Notes: generated from the sequence alone by a model not told the origin. A stretch of 64,000 nt of DNA from Ophioderma brevispina (GCA_023653785.1 JAMKCH010012654.1:1-64000); one strand, 5' to 3'; counted from the stretch's first letter, positions 49,125 to 61,300 are shown. Numbers and translations: made by a program.

Positions 49125-49495
49125 AGTAGTTTCTGGGTTAGAGGGTTAGAGCAGGGTTTAACTCTATTTGCACAGGATGGTTAAGGACCCTATCCATGCA
49201 CCGCACATGCCTAAGACAGTTTGGGTCAAGCAGGGCTTCTAACTAAATATACAAGTGGTAGGACCCTAACAACTGTACGACTCTCCTAATTAGTTGGGTT
49301 TGGGTTGAGCAGGGTTTCTCACTATATATTTACAAGGGGGTTAAGGACCCTAAAATGCACCACAAACGTAGTTGGGTTAGAGGAGGGGTTGGCCACTATA
49401 CTTGCCACAGTGGTTTGGTTACTGCACCCACACCTTCTAAATAGTTTTTTGGGGTAGGAGCAGGGTTTCACACTATATTTGCCAGTGGGGGAAAA
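49125..49495 (+). repeat. 79-bp minisatellite, about five copies
   Basis: The anchor 'GAGCAGGGTTT' (and variants) falls at about 49150, 49229, 49307, 49385 and 49457, with 'AGTTTGGGTTAG' before it and 'ACTATATTTGCCA...GGTTAAGGACCCTA' after it. Units are diverged and contain small indels. Part of the minus-strand open frame at 49322-49504 comes from it. Confidence 0.8.
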
Positions 49496-51589
49496 TGATT
49501 TCAAACATTTATTTCTTATCTTTTTATGAATGGGGTGGTCGGTGGTCCAAACGTCATCAGTTTGTAAGAATGGATTGGCCAGAGGCCACCAGTGAGAAAC
49601 TCTGGGTTAGAGATTGGTAAACTAATTTTAATAAATCAAAGTAAAATTTGATTTGAAAACAAATCATTCCACTCCTTAAGATATTTGGCCTAAAATTGTG
49701 TGGCGTCAAGTGTATAAAAGGGTTTTCAGTTCGGGGTTTTAAATGAATAAGATTTCACACCAACATGGATCTTTCGTCTTTATTTTGAAAAAGTCATGTC
49801 ATATCCATACAACATTAATGCACATTATATAGGCCACAGGGGCCAAATGAACAATTATAAAAAGTAAATTTGTTATGGACAAAAGTGTTGGAATGATGAT
49901 TATTCTGAAACACTACATTTGAGATGAGGTGCGGGGGTGAGGGCAATCATAAAATTCTTAAAGAAAGGTGAGAAAGAAAGTCTAAAAGCTATGGCCAACT
50001 AGAAAGGGAAAGACACTCGTTTACAAGTAGGGCAAATCATGGGGGATGGAAGAGTTTTTGGTTATGATGCAGGCCCATCATGTTTGAAAAATGAGCAAAA
50101 CTGTAAGATTTTTTCTTGAATTCACCTATAGAGAGTTATTTGAATTTTTCAGCATGCAGAAAGAAGAGAAGAATATGACCATGTGATCTTATTATTCAAA
50201 AATACATTGGGGAAATAGGCCACATTATTTCCCGAAATTACAGGCTATGGGTCTAACACCCCGACCTCAAGGTGAGGAATGATAGGCCCGTAGCCAGACC
50301 AAGGGGAAAATATTTTCGCGATATAAAACATGGACATTGTTTTTTTTACACGCCACTGCGACGATTTTCTCTGCGGTTGTAGGGAAATAGGCCGATCATT
50401 TCCTTCGGGAATAGAAAGTGTATGTGGAAATAGAAATAAGAACATGAATGAAAAAGCATGATGTTAGAACTGAAGATATGATGTATTTTTTTTTAAACAC
50501 AAAATGAGGATACTCCCTGGGCATATACCCCAGTTTGATGAGAATATTTTTTTTTTATGATTTAAACACATAATTCGATACCACTTGTTAACATGTGTTT
50601 TAAAATCCTAAACAATCTTCACAGCGCCATATGTATTTGATTAACAACAACATCTTGGCCATGGTTTATTGATCTTTACAAACAACGGCAATGGGATGTT
50701 TGTGTGTAAATATTAAACACTATTGTGACAGTGATGTATAGGGGAACTGAGCAACTATGTATTGGGCTGCCTCAGATCACTGGGTACGTAAACAGGGGAC
50801 AAAATCAAAGAAATGGGTACCTTGTCCTCCTAAATCTTGATTCCTTCTAGCGCCTTCAATTTCGACATGAAATTACAAGCTTGTTCTCCCTACGTTTACC
50901 AATCGAGTTTGGCACCAGACTGCCGGGTAGATAATTTTAGATTTTGTTCAAACCCAGGTAACTCTCTGAATAAAGTCTGAAAGAACACGTAAAATAGATG
51001 ATTTCAAAACTTAATAAACCTATGTAAGCAACAGGAACCACGAGTGGGGACTTTCAACATAGTTTGCCCACACTCAAATTGTGCACGCACACGACGAACA
51101 TGCCCCCATTGCCCCAGCAATCAATCTCCGTGTCTCCATTTTATTTTCAAATTAGGTCATTATACAATCATCCCTTAAAAATCATAAATCCTACTAACAA
51201 TGAATTTTACATGAATACAAAGTAACGCACGTGCTGGTGAATAATCAGGGGATCTTCCTTCACACAAGAATGATAACGATTCGCCGCAATTACTATTATA
51301 AAATACAGCATCTGAGGAGGGGAGTGGGGACGAAGAATGAGGGTCTGATAAAACACTATTGAAATAATTTAGCCCTCAGGTGTTATGAGAAACTCTGTTC
51401 AAAAATAGGTTACAAATTCTCAAATGCCTTATATATTGGATTTGTTTTTATTAAATATGCCAAAGGCACTGGCATGTTGAAAATCCACAATTATGGTTCT
51501 TAATGAATTTGCTAGATAGGTTAGGTTTGTTCTCAGGTATAAAAAATAATTAAGATTAAACATTTAGATGTTTTACACTCTTAACACTA
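49496..51589. other. Unassigned AT-rich DNA
   Basis: No gene or element was recognised. The open frame at 50245-50445 (-) is short and featureless. Confidence 0.4.
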
Positions 51590-51596
51590 AAAGTGT

Positions 51597-51730
51597 ATTA
51601 AGGGGGGTCCACGTGGACCCACATTTTGTTTTGCATGCGCCATTTTTAATGGTAAATAATTTTACGTAATTGCCAGTTGTTATCAGTTGCGCATCTTTTG
51701 GTGGAAGATGGAAAAAATAAAATCGGTTTC
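51597..51730 (+). repeat. Dispersed repeat GGGGTCCACGTGGACCC, copy 2
   Basis: This is the counterpart of 44060-44230. It begins with the perfect palindrome GGGTCCACGTGGACCC, then 'ACATTTTGTTTTGC', 'GTAAATAATTTTACGTAATT' and 'CAGTTGCGCATCTTTTGGTG'. Confidence 0.65.
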
Positions 51731-51867
51731 TTCTGCGTTCGTTATTAAATTATGCAATTAGCCATAATTAAGCATTTTGGTATTCCAAATGTTTGTGACT
51801 TGCTTACATCGTACTCTAGCAACCTTTGTAAAATTGTATTTCAGCAATTTAAATGTATTTATTCTCC

Positions 51868-51962
51868 TACACTGTAAAAAAATACATGCAATTTACAGTA
51901 AAATACTGTAAAAAAATTTACAGTATTTGACTGTAATTTGGAATTACAAAATACTGTAACTG
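51868..51962. repeat. Palindromic TACTGTAAAAAAATTTACAGTA cluster
   Basis: 'CACTGTAAAAAAAT', 'TTTACAGTAAAATACTGTAA' and 'TTTACAGTATTTGACTGTAA' alternate as head-to-head units within about 95 bases, giving several overlapping hairpins typical of short MITE ends. Confidence 0.7.
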
Positions 51963-52194
51963 TTAGGTTCAATTTCGCAGGCCTATAATGATCAATTTAA
52001 AAGTGGAGCCTTTATTCAAGTCTATTTTTATCGCTGTTATTAGGGCATATTTTAAAATTATTGGTTTGGCTTCCGTTTGAATTTGAAAGTATGCTTAATG
52101 TTTACAATGTGCCATACACTTGTTCATTGGATCCTATAGCTATCTAGTAACCTCCATATTTGAATAATATAGGGTTGATAGATACTATTCGTCA

Positions 52195-53340
52195 TGTGAG
52201 TTCAACAAAGTCGTAACTGACATTTTTGGGAAATTGAGTTATTATATAATATGAAAAAGTAGTTTCATGTACGCTTAATTTGATATACATTTCAGGTGAC
52301 AGTTTCAATTTTATTGGCGAGTTTATTAAGCTAAATAGGCCTATTTAGGTGCTCTCTTAATTCCTTCTAGTTATTTTTAAGTCTAAGGTGACTGGAATTA
52401 GTGACAAAACCTTTATGGGATTTAAAATCAATTCCCTTTAGATTCAAATATAATCATTTAAATGATTTGATAAACATTTTTAACATCTTTAAAGGTTTTA
52501 TTTTCAAATCAAAAGGACTTATTTAAGTAAGCCTTTTCACAGATTTAATTTTTTTAAGTCCAAATAAGGTTTTGTTCACTAATTCCAGTCCTTTAGACTT
52601 AAACAATAAGTCTAAGGAATTAAGAGAGTGTAGATACGACTTTGTTGCACTCAACTTGAATTTTTTGTTGAGTGAACAAGTCGTACGCTGTAGATACTAC
52701 TTTGTTGCACGACATGCGGGAAAACAAGTATGTAGATACGACATTATTTCTTGTAAAGCGATGGTTTTTAAAGGTGTTAAGTACAAAATCTCACAAAATA
52801 TTTTCCCAAAAGAGCTTTCTTTTTTAACCAAATTTATGCTAATTTAGGCTAATTTGGCACAAAAAACTTTAAAAAACATACCAAAAAATGTAGTTTACGT
52901 ACCTTTTTCTCCTCATATTATGCTCAGTACTTAATTAATTTACAAGTACATGAATACGCATAATTTGACATAATATTTCCAGTATAAGGCTCAATTTATT
53001 CGAAGTTATTATGCTAATTAGCCCTATTAGGTTGCAGATACGACTTTGGTGCACTACCAACATTGAATTTTCTCCCTGTTGTTCAACAAAGTCCATAACT
53101 GGTATATACGACTTTGTTTTGCAAACACGGGAAATCATTTGTGTAGTTACCCATTTTAATTAGCCAATTACTTTTAATTAGTCCGACTTACGTGGGAAAT
53201 GAAATATTTCTAAGATATTTTTAAAAAAAGACATTTTATCATGTGTAAGAATTATTTTCATTTTGAAAATCACAAAAGAATGAACACAAATTCTTCTCCC
53301 TGTACAATCATGAAATTGTAGATACGACTTTGTTGGACTC
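52195..53340. repeat. Interspersed GTAGATACGACTTTGTTG motif
   Basis: The motif GTAGATACGACTTTGTTGCAC or close variants occurs at about 52632, 52690, 52733 (partial), 53036, 53104 and 53320 on the plus strand. It is inverted (TTCAACAAAGTCGTAAC) at about 52201, with a variant at about 53083. Spacing is irregular. The plus-strand open frame 52572-52847, with repeated 'CRYDF'/'CRYYF' residues, is a translation of the motif. Confidence 0.7.
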
Positions 53341-53718
53341 ACAGACGAATTATCATTTAGCGACAGGCATCTTGGACTTTCTCAAAATGCTCAAGGTGCA
53401 CAGTTGCACCCGCAGATTCTTATACTACACACCCTAATCTAATCATTTTATCAAAAAATTTGTCCAACCAACTGTGCTGTCACATGAACTTCTACTTGAC
53501 TATCTGCATCACAGATGTTGAACCCAGATCCGTGTGTACGCATGCTCACGAGCAGAATCGCTCGCTGCGACTGGAAGTACATCACTGTCTTTACTTCCCT
53601 TTTTGAAATTGCCAAGTTGAATCTTTGTTCTTCCTGTGTTCCTTTAATAGGTAAGAAATTTCGACTGTTAGTCTCCATGGCAACCTGAATTCCTTAGTGT
53701 TGATAAGAAGCTTGCAAT
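53341..53718. other. Unassigned DNA
   Basis: No feature was supported. The minus-strand open frame at 53451-53678 has no recognised domain. Confidence 0.4.
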
Positions 53719-53726
53719 GTCTATTT

Positions 53727-53944
53727 CAGGGGTTCTCAACTTTTGGCTCGCGGGCCATGGGGGGCTGTATACCCTTCAAATATTCCATGATCGTAAAAAA
53801 AAAAAAAAAAAAAACAAAATCGCGGGCCAGATGCACCCTCTCTTGCTATGTTTGCTGTATATTTCAAAAATGTTCAAGGGCCTCAACCACCACAGCTTTC
53901 GCGGGCCGGATCTGGCCCTCGGGCCGCCCTGTTGAGAACCCCTG
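53727..53944. mobile_element. hAT-type MITE with perfect 8-bp TSD
   Basis: The terminal inverted repeats are CAGGGGTTCTCAAC at the left and GTTGAGAACCCCTG at the right. Both ends abut GTCTATTT (53719-53726 and 53945-53952), a perfect 8-bp target-site duplication. The termini and duplication length fit the hAT superfamily. The interior has GCGGGCC words and an A run (53796-53814). The 218-bp element is complete and nonautonomous, and its intact duplication suggests a fairly recent insertion. The 124-codon open frame across it (53697-54071) is incidental. Confidence 0.9.
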
Positions 53945-53952
53945 GTCTATTT

Positions 53953-55138
53953 CGATTAGACCCTTTTTTGAAGGAACGTTTTTGACCAGAGGTTTGAGAA
54001 CTACCTTAATAAATGATCTATTGTTGTTATATGGGCGCGTTAATATTATAGAGGATGCCAATAGTCTGTAAAGGTTTCATATGAATTCAAATGCTTACAA
54101 TTCAAGGTAACTATGTTTAGCATTTTCATATGTGCAATAAGTCAGTAAAATATTAAAATAATGAGATATGCGAAGCCTAGGCTCTCGGTTAATAATCCTT
54201 AAGCCTTTAAAGGGTTGCGTTTTTAATTTACACTGATAATTGAAGAAAACGGTATAATTATGCACCCCTTGACTTATTCTGTGAACTTATTATTTTGATT
54301 TTATGTATTATTATTTTTTTATCATTTATTGGGATTTATACTGGTCATCATACAATTATAAAAACAAAAACATAAAACTGCACATAAAATAATTAAAGGG
54401 GCATTCGTGATGTACAGCCTGTCCCCGACTTACACTAAAAAATGTTGAGATTTTTAAAATCTGAAACCGTTAGCCTTGTAATTCCACGTGTGCCCAAGTT
54501 TACGCTGCAAATTCGGACGCATATGTAAGAAATTCGCAATTTTATATTTTCTGGTCCGGAAACGGACAAAAAATTACATCACAGTAGCCTATGGACCGTG
54601 GGAAACGAGCAAGTGATCATATAAAAACGCAAGATCGGGGATCAGCTATTTTTTTGGAGAATAAGCTTTTCTCAAGGATATCTAGTGAGTCAGGAAAAAC
54701 AGAATGTGCTGAATTCACGAAATGCACATTTAAAACCAAAAGCAAGTATAAAAAAAATAATTATGGCAGAGAGTAAATCCAAAAGAATAAACACATGATG
54801 GGGTTACGTGTGACTGGCTGGCTGACTGATGACTGAGAGATTAAATCATTGTTTTAATTTAGGTTTTTTGACTCAGAAGGTTAAAAGCGGCTAAGAAAGT
54901 CACTTAGAAAAAATTCCGGGCTTGGTCATATTCAATAAAGAGTTCTGCATGAATAAGTGGTGTGGTGATAACTTGCTGTATTTAATGATGCTTGAGGTAT
55001 CCCTGTTAACCGTTTATGTAATAAATTTGTGTAAAAGTAATAACCGACACATAATTCTACTATAATTTGCCGAATGTTGTATTATATGTACTTACAGTGT
55101 CAAAATGATTGTTCCGAGAAAACAAAAATATTAAAAAA
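53953..55138. other. Unassigned AT-rich DNA
   Basis: No gene was recognised. A 'TACAGCCTGTCC...ACTTACAC' word at about 54415 resembles the end of the mariner-like element at 35110, but no convincing partner end was found. Confidence 0.4.
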
Positions 55139-55192
55139 ATTTTATCTTTTTTATTTTTTTTATTTTTTTTATTTTTTTTATTTTTTGTATTT
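55139..55192. repeat. (ATTTTTTT)n microsatellite
   Basis: Runs of six to eight T are separated by single A residues over about 50 bases. Confidence 0.9.
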
Positions 55193-55961
55193 GTTTGAAA
55201 ATGCATTTCATTTCAAAGTTATGGCTCATTTGTAGAGGGCCTCCCAACAGCCACGTGTACAAATTTAGTACAGAACAGTAAACAGTGCATGTTAATTCAA
55301 CAAACCAGGATCCAGAACAACGAGAAAGGCAAAGAACTTTCTGTTGGTTGATTTATTCACGATAGAGATTGAAGCAACAAAATTATACATTTAGCATGAA
55401 AGAAAAATTGTTCCAAAAAAGTATGACTTTGACCTTTGGCCAAATTAGGTGTTATCATATTAAATTTGAAACCTGGTTTTGGTATGTAGTGATTCAATAT
55501 ATTTTTTTGTTTGGCCTTTATTTAATAGTTAAAAACGAGTTCATTCCAAACCTGAAGAATTCCATGCCAGACAGTAAAAATGGAAATTTCCACTTGTTGT
55601 GCATATTAATAACTTAATAACTGGCTGTATAATAATTGGGCAATCACTTTAGCTTTTTTATTGGCATTTATTACCCATTATCCAACACCGTGGTAAAGCA
55701 CACTAGATATCCCACTTGAAAATTTGGCACTCAATTACCACATCAATAGAAATCTTATTACAAGTGGTAAATCTGGGGGCATTTATAAAATGAGTGAGAT
55801 ATTGATTGACTGAACCAAAATGAAAAATGTCAAATTCCTGTGAAAGCTATTAAATGTACTTTTTGAACGATTTAAAAATTTTAAGAGCTGCCTGCCACAG
55901 TTTGACAAGAACAAAATCAGATATTTGAGGAACAATCATTTTGCCTCAAAATGTATGTGTG
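55193..55961. other. Unassigned AT-rich DNA
   Basis: An 82-codon open frame (55369-55617, +) with a hydrophobic centre is present but matches nothing known to me. Confidence 0.35.
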
Positions 55962-55963
55962 TA

Positions 55964-56433
55964 CAATGGCGTATCAATAAAAACGCAACAAAACTCTACC
56001 AATTTTTTGGTAATTGTTGTAAAATTACATCAAAATAATTTCATGCCCATCTGTAAAGCCACATAATCTCTTTCCACAATGAGGTCATGTGCGGTCATGG
56101 GAACCCGTAATCATTGTTTTTGCACAATGGGACCAAGTGAGCTTGGGACCAAGTTTCCAGTAATGCTAACACAAATCCTTTTCAATTTTCCAATCTCTTC
56201 TCACTTCAGTAATGCAAGTGAATGGGATTTGTACTTGAAACTTTTGGTCCAGCGACTTGGTCCCCATTGTTCCAAACATGATATCGGTTATCCATGACGC
56301 ACATGATATAAAATTACTATCATTGGAAGAGGGGATGTGGCCTCTTAAGAGGGCAATCGTTAATTTTGGAAAATTTTCACAATACCACAAAAATTGAGAA
56401 GAAGTTTTGTTGCGTTTTATTGTGATACGCCTG
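55964..56433. mobile_element. TA-flanked foldback MITE (Tc1/mariner-like)
   Basis: The left end after TA contains 'GGCGTATCAATAAAAACGCA' followed by ACAAAACTCT and CAATTTTTTGGTA. The right end on the reverse strand after TA reads CAGGCGTATCACAATAAAAC then GCAACAAAACTTCT and CAATTTTTGTGGTA. The inverted repeats are about 50 bases long with small indels, flanked by TA (55962-55963 and 56434-56435). Internal inverted words (GGGACCAAG against CTTGGTCCC) extend the foldback. The 470-bp element has no transposase. The open frames at 56079-56297 and 56166-56474 are its reading shadows. Confidence 0.78.
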
Positions 56434-56604
56434 TATGTATGTCGGCCCAAAAGGCCTCTGTCAGTTTTGCTCAAAAGTGTGCTAGCGTAAAAGCAAATGA
56501 AAGGTGCTGAAGATACCGTACGGGTCCTAAACTATATTCGGATGAAATCGGTTCAGAAAAGGCTGAAAATCAGCAAAAATGTGGCCGGATGACTAAGGAA
56601 ATCT

Positions 56605-56891
56605 CCCGGTGGGCTCACTCAATCTGTTATACTGACCGTATGATCGTTACCAAAAGCGCGGACAAATATGGCAGCGAGAGCGAACATAGATGGGAACCCC
56701 TGTTGTAATACAGGTTTTGCGTCCCATCATTATCACAAATACATATCCCATGGGATAGAACCACATACGATGGGGAAAAACATTGTCCATAACCACCAAG
56801 GCGTGCCATATTTGTCCACGTTTTCATTTGGCACAAAGCTTGGTAACGAGTCATGCGGTCCGTGGTTGGCGGTTTGGGTGAGCCCACCGGG
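56605..56891. mobile_element. MITE with CCCGGTGGGCTCAC ends and perfect 8-bp TSD
   Basis: The left end CCCGGTGGGCTCAC is mirrored exactly by GTGAGCCCACCGGG at the right. Both ends are flanked by GGAAATCT (56597-56604 and 56892-56899). Eight-base duplications occur with hAT and P-type transposases, but the terminal sequence is not a typical hAT end that I recognise. The element is 287 bp and complete. Open frames on both strands (56627-56968 -, 56668-56913 +) cross its boundary and are not genes. Confidence 0.85.
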
Positions 56892-57009
56892 GGAAATCTA
56901 CCATTGTGTATAACCCTTATAATCAAGCTGAGCACGCGTTCGTGTTGCGACGGGCTCGTCTTAAGCATGAAGACGTTTTATGCAGTACGCAATCGTAGGC
57001 CGCCTTAGT

Positions 57010-57610
57010 ACAACATGACAAAAGATGGTCAATAACGTCATGTTATTTCGTTCATTTGGTTTGTGGTATGTGTGACGAAAACTGGGAATAGTCTGAGAAG
57101 AAAAAGATTAAATAATAGGAAAGTTACGGGATTACGTATTGACGTTTTATATTTAGAGATGTGAGCTTACATGATGGAGGGAAAAGTACGGGCGAACTTG
57201 ATGAATTTAAGAATATGGAAGTTGGTGACTGGGACCGGTGGGGTCAAAACTGCAGGTAAGAAACTTTGACGGGAGTTTGAGGAGAGTTGGAGTATGAGAA
57301 AAAAAAGATTGGGGATAAAACTATGGGTTAGCAATTGGGAGTACGTTTGAGATTAAAACGTTTAAAACACTGAGGTTACAGGATGAAATATTGACGTTTT
57401 ATATTAAAAATGCGAAACACTGATCTAGAGGATAAAAATGGTCAATAAACACGGTCATGTTATTGTGCTTTGGTCTGAGTTATGACGGAAAAGTTACGGG
57501 TTAGGATACGGGGAGTAGCTTTGAGCAAAAAAAAAATAAAAAAAACGTAGGAAAGTATACGAGATTTAATGTTGCCGTTTCCTTTGTTAGATAATGGTAA
57601 CTACATGAGC
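57010..57610 (+). repeat. Degenerate tandem repeat (ATTGACGTTTTATATT units)
   Basis: 'ATGGTCAATAA..CGTCATGTTATT' occurs at about 57026 and again at about 57437. 'TATTGACGTTTTATATT' occurs at 57137 and 57390, with a weaker copy near 57570. 'AAAAGTTACGGG' or 'GGAAAGTTACGGG' occurs at about 57119 and 57489. I read this as a degenerate tandem array with a unit of 250-410 bases. Confidence 0.5.
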
Positions 57611-57654
57611 TGACAGGTATATGACAGAAGCTTGAGTAATTTAAATTTTAAGAA

Positions 57655-57935
57655 TACATCAATGCTAGGTAGATAGTCCTCTCAAATGTGGTATCACGTT
57701 TGCAATAGGGGCCAATTTAAATTTCCAAAGGGTCAAACTTTTAAAAGCACCATTAATGTTTGAAATGTATGCCAAAAAGGGTGTTCAAAAAAATGTAGAG
57801 TTACCTGTACACCTACGACCATTTGAAGTTATGGGGGGTGAAAATGTAAAATGGTTGTAAAAAGGTCAATTCCATTTGCACAGGGATCAAAATTAGAACT
57901 TGATCCAATTTTGGTAAAAAAATGATAGAATTGTT
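57655..57935 (+). repeat. Dispersed repeat GGGGCCAATTTAA, copy at 57.7 kb
   Basis: 'AATGCTAGGTAG', 'CAATAGGGGCCAATTTAA', 'AAACTTTTAAAA' and 'CCTACGACCATTTG' match the inner arms of the 41.2-43.25 kb element in the same order. A further inverted relative lies at 62590-62830. Confidence 0.7.
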
Positions 57936-59200
57936 CAGCGAGGAATGTGTCAAAAGAAGGAATAGGTAGTAGCATCTACGACCATTGGTTTTAGAGTTAT
58001 AGGTTACACACCACTAACTCACTTGTACACATTAGTCTATTGGGGAAAATGGCAAATTTGAGATGTTTCTTTCACATTAAAACTATCACAGAGAAATACA
58101 ACAATATCACACCAAAGACAAGCTAAAAATACCAAATACCAAAATTTGAACATATGATGACCACAAAACTTTTAGTTACGAATCACAAACTCGCCCGACG
58201 TCAGACATTGGGCCAGGAGATATGGTCCGCCGATCTCACAGTCCCGGGAACCATGGTGAAAAATAGGGCAATTCGATTCCGTGACTCTTCACGTAACATT
58301 AGTTTCACGTGTACACGGGATTTCCTTAGTCTGTTGAATCCTCTTATGATATTTGTGGCATTTGATGCGAAGTTCATATAAAAAGAGCCGAACAGGTGGT
58401 GGGTACGGGCACAAACATTCCTAACTCCGGAAGACGCAAACTTTCGTCACCGGGCATCCCCGACTTCGGCGAATTGTGATTGGTTGGCCTTGGTCGGTGA
58501 CTAGATTGGGTTACGCGCACGGAAAAAGTTTGGTGCGATGAGCAGGACGACTTCAGACATGCCGCGAGGCTAAACTAAACTGTGGAGTGGGGAGACGGAC
58601 TTCAGATATGATGGCGAACTAGACAATCTCTGGGGATGGGCGGACTTTTGGTGCGGACGGACTTCATAACAGACAACATGGACTTTATAATGAAAACACT
58701 AGATAAGGAGATTGGTTGGCAGACGACGAGTCAAAAGATGACGAGCAAGCGTGGGAATGTGGACATTACCCTATGATTTAAATTGTGGCTTCTAGTATCA
58801 GCGTGAAGTGTAACAGCAGTATCAACCAGAACACATCTTATCATGGATTTTGTTCATCGCTGTGCATAACCTATGGAGGGTGATTATAACTGACAGAATT
58901 GTGCTGCGATGACAGGAATTCCAGAGCACCTTGAATATTGCCATATTTCTCGCTTTATGTCCTAATGGAAGCAATACGGACTAACAGCTGAATTGTGCAC
59001 AAGCTCGGATTTTATTCGGTAAAAGCTGCCAGCGGTTAAGAGTTACGATAAAATTGGGATTTTAAAGGTACTCAAGTTTAGCGATCCACAAGTTCAAGGA
59101 AGAGTAAAGAAACAAGACAGCTGACGGACTCCAGCACGCAACCGATAATGAGGACAAAGACTGACATTATTTATTGTAATGACTTTTGATTGTGAACATG
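57936..59200. other. Unassigned DNA
   Basis: No domain is recognised in the plus-strand frame at 58154-58381. AATAAA-like signals appear at 59212-59220. Nothing else can be supported. Confidence 0.4.
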
Positions 59201-61300
59201 AGTGTGAGTAAATAATAAAATGTGTGATTTGAGCTGGGGTTTTAAATTGGAGGATGGGTTTGTGAGGTTGGAGTTTTGTGGTTTTTTTTTTTTTTTTTTT
59301 CCTTTTGTTCTGAGAAACTAAGTTTCCTTATAAATTGTAACTTGGGATTTTGAAGGTTGAGATAACAGATTGGGGGGAGGAAGATTTAAAGGAGTTGGGA
59401 TTCCAAAATTGTGTGATTCGGTGATGTAATTAAAATGGATTAAACTTTTTAAAACGCAGGCAGCACAAAAAAATGATGCAAAATATTAAACATCACCTAT
59501 TCTTGGTACATGGTATAGTGGTTTTATACAACTCATCCCTTATTGCGCGGCAGTTGTTTATTAAAGTGTAAATGTGTCGTTCAAAAGGTGTGATGATCAG
59601 GTTTTAGTCTATCCAAATTTAAGGTCATCGTGATGGAACTGCAATGAGGTATCGGGTTTGAAACATTGGCGTAAAACTTTGTACATGCGCTGCTACAACA
59701 CATCGCACGTTCTGCTATGGTCGGCCAAACGTGTCAGATATTGGGTTGGTGTGTTGTAGGTGTGGTGTGAGGTGGTGAGGTGCAGTAATGTGTGTGTTGA
59801 TTGTGAGGATTGCTTGTGATTTAGGGTTTTTGGCATGAATGTGGGTAGGCGCGGGTAGAGTCGTTCCTGGAGATGAGTAGTATTGAGGGCGAGTTTAGAT
59901 GACCAGCGGAGGTATAGTCGGAGAAAAACATTGGATTGATTGTGGAGGTGGTTGAGGTCATATGATTATTGGATGGTGCTAATGAGAACTGGTTGCAGGT
60001 TAAAAGACTAAGATTGGGTTTAGTGGGGGATAGCGTTACGGAAGAGTGCGACTGTCATGTGACTCAAGTTGTGAGGTGGCATGTGTTGTGTATGAGAGTG
60101 GAAAACAAAAATTTATTTTATTGAAATTTGGTTAGATCTGAAAGAACTTGTGGTTACAGATTTCAGAGTTAATAGCAAATTTCCATTTGTTGTTAAACAT
60201 GTATTTACTTAGCAAAGTGCTGACCTTGTTGTGTTTGGGGAATGTTGCGCGAACTAGAGTTATAGTGCTGTTTGAAAGCGGTTTTGAATATTGTTGGGTT
60301 AATGTAGTTAATTAAGCTTGCAGGTTAGTGAAGGGGGTTAGTATAGTCCGACGGATGTAATGAGATGAAAATGCCAGACGTGGGCGGATGTCACTTTTAG
60401 TAGCTTGATTTGAGCCGCTGGATGACGGTAAAAGACGCGTGCCAATGAGGGAGGGGAGAGTATTGCGCATTGCGGGTTAGCAAACAAAACATGAGGGTCA
60501 GGCACTAGTGCTTCACTGTGGACGTTGCCGGTTGGAAGTATGATCATTTATGCGAGGTTGGATTTGGGGAGTGTGAGGGTGATTGAGTTGAAATGTAAAC
60601 AGTGAGTACCGAAGGAGGTGTTGGTGTGTGTGAGTGATCTTTTGGAAATTGAGGAAGCAACGCTTGTTGCTTATGGTAATGTGGAAAGAGTGTGGCCATT
60701 ATAAATTTAATTTTTGTAATTGCTGCTGACGCCTGGTTGTACACAATAAGTGTTGGTATAAGAATTGCATGATTTTGTGATGTAGTACATGTCGTTGGGA
60801 GAAGATTGCTATTGGGGAATTTCTTTTGCTGCAATTGTTGAACTGCCTGGGTTTACACTATCTAGTGTTGGTATTCAGAATGTAAGTTTGTCGCGAAATG
60901 TATTTGTTTTGTGATGAGGTGAATTTTAACTAGGACTGCTGCATTATGCGGAAAATATGGTACAGTGCGTATGAAAATTGGGTCATTTTCCACCATGGGG
61001 AGTGCAGTAAGAAAAAAAGAAAAGTTGCGTGAAACTCTGTATTCTTAGAACTGTAGTAGATGTGGAATTGTGTTAGGAAAAAAGGAACAATCAGGTTATC
61101 ATGAAAAGTGCCATTGCCGTTTATTTGAACATTGGTGCAAATGTGAAGTATAGTGAGCCATTTATTTGGTATTGAGTTCATATGTGTGTGTGGTCGATCA
61201 TAATACAAATGTTATTGATGGTGAAAAAATTGAGTATAGCAAGCCATCTGTATGAGAAAGGGTCGAAATCCAAAGCTGGTGTCGAGGTGATTTCAGTGAG
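59200..61300 (+). other. Strongly G+T-skewed tract
   Basis: Over about 2 kb the plus strand is rich in G and T (GTGTTG, GGTGTGG, TTGTGAGG words) and poor in C. It includes a T run at 59281-59300. Minus-strand open frames (60338-60547, 60544-60834, 60930-61208, 61178-61509) are rich in Pro, Ser, Thr and His for that reason, and I do not call them genes. Confidence 0.6.

Noticed and set aside
49125..49495. CRISPR-like array
   Set aside because: The whole 79-bp unit repeats with divergence. There is no conserved short repeat with unique spacers, and the genome is eukaryotic.
52572..52847. 91-codon open frame with a repeated Cys-Arg-Tyr pattern
   Set aside because: The pattern comes from the GTAGATACGACTTTGTTG nucleotide motif, which also occurs out of frame and inverted.
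53697..54071. 124-codon plus-strand open frame
   Set aside because: It contains an entire hAT MITE including its A run and target duplication.
54416..55632. TA-flanked element with CAGCCTGTCC and GGCTG ends
   Set aside because: Only about nine bases match between the proposed ends, which is too little to support an element.
56627..56968. 113-codon minus-strand open frame
   Set aside because: It crosses both boundaries of a MITE with a clear 8-bp duplication.
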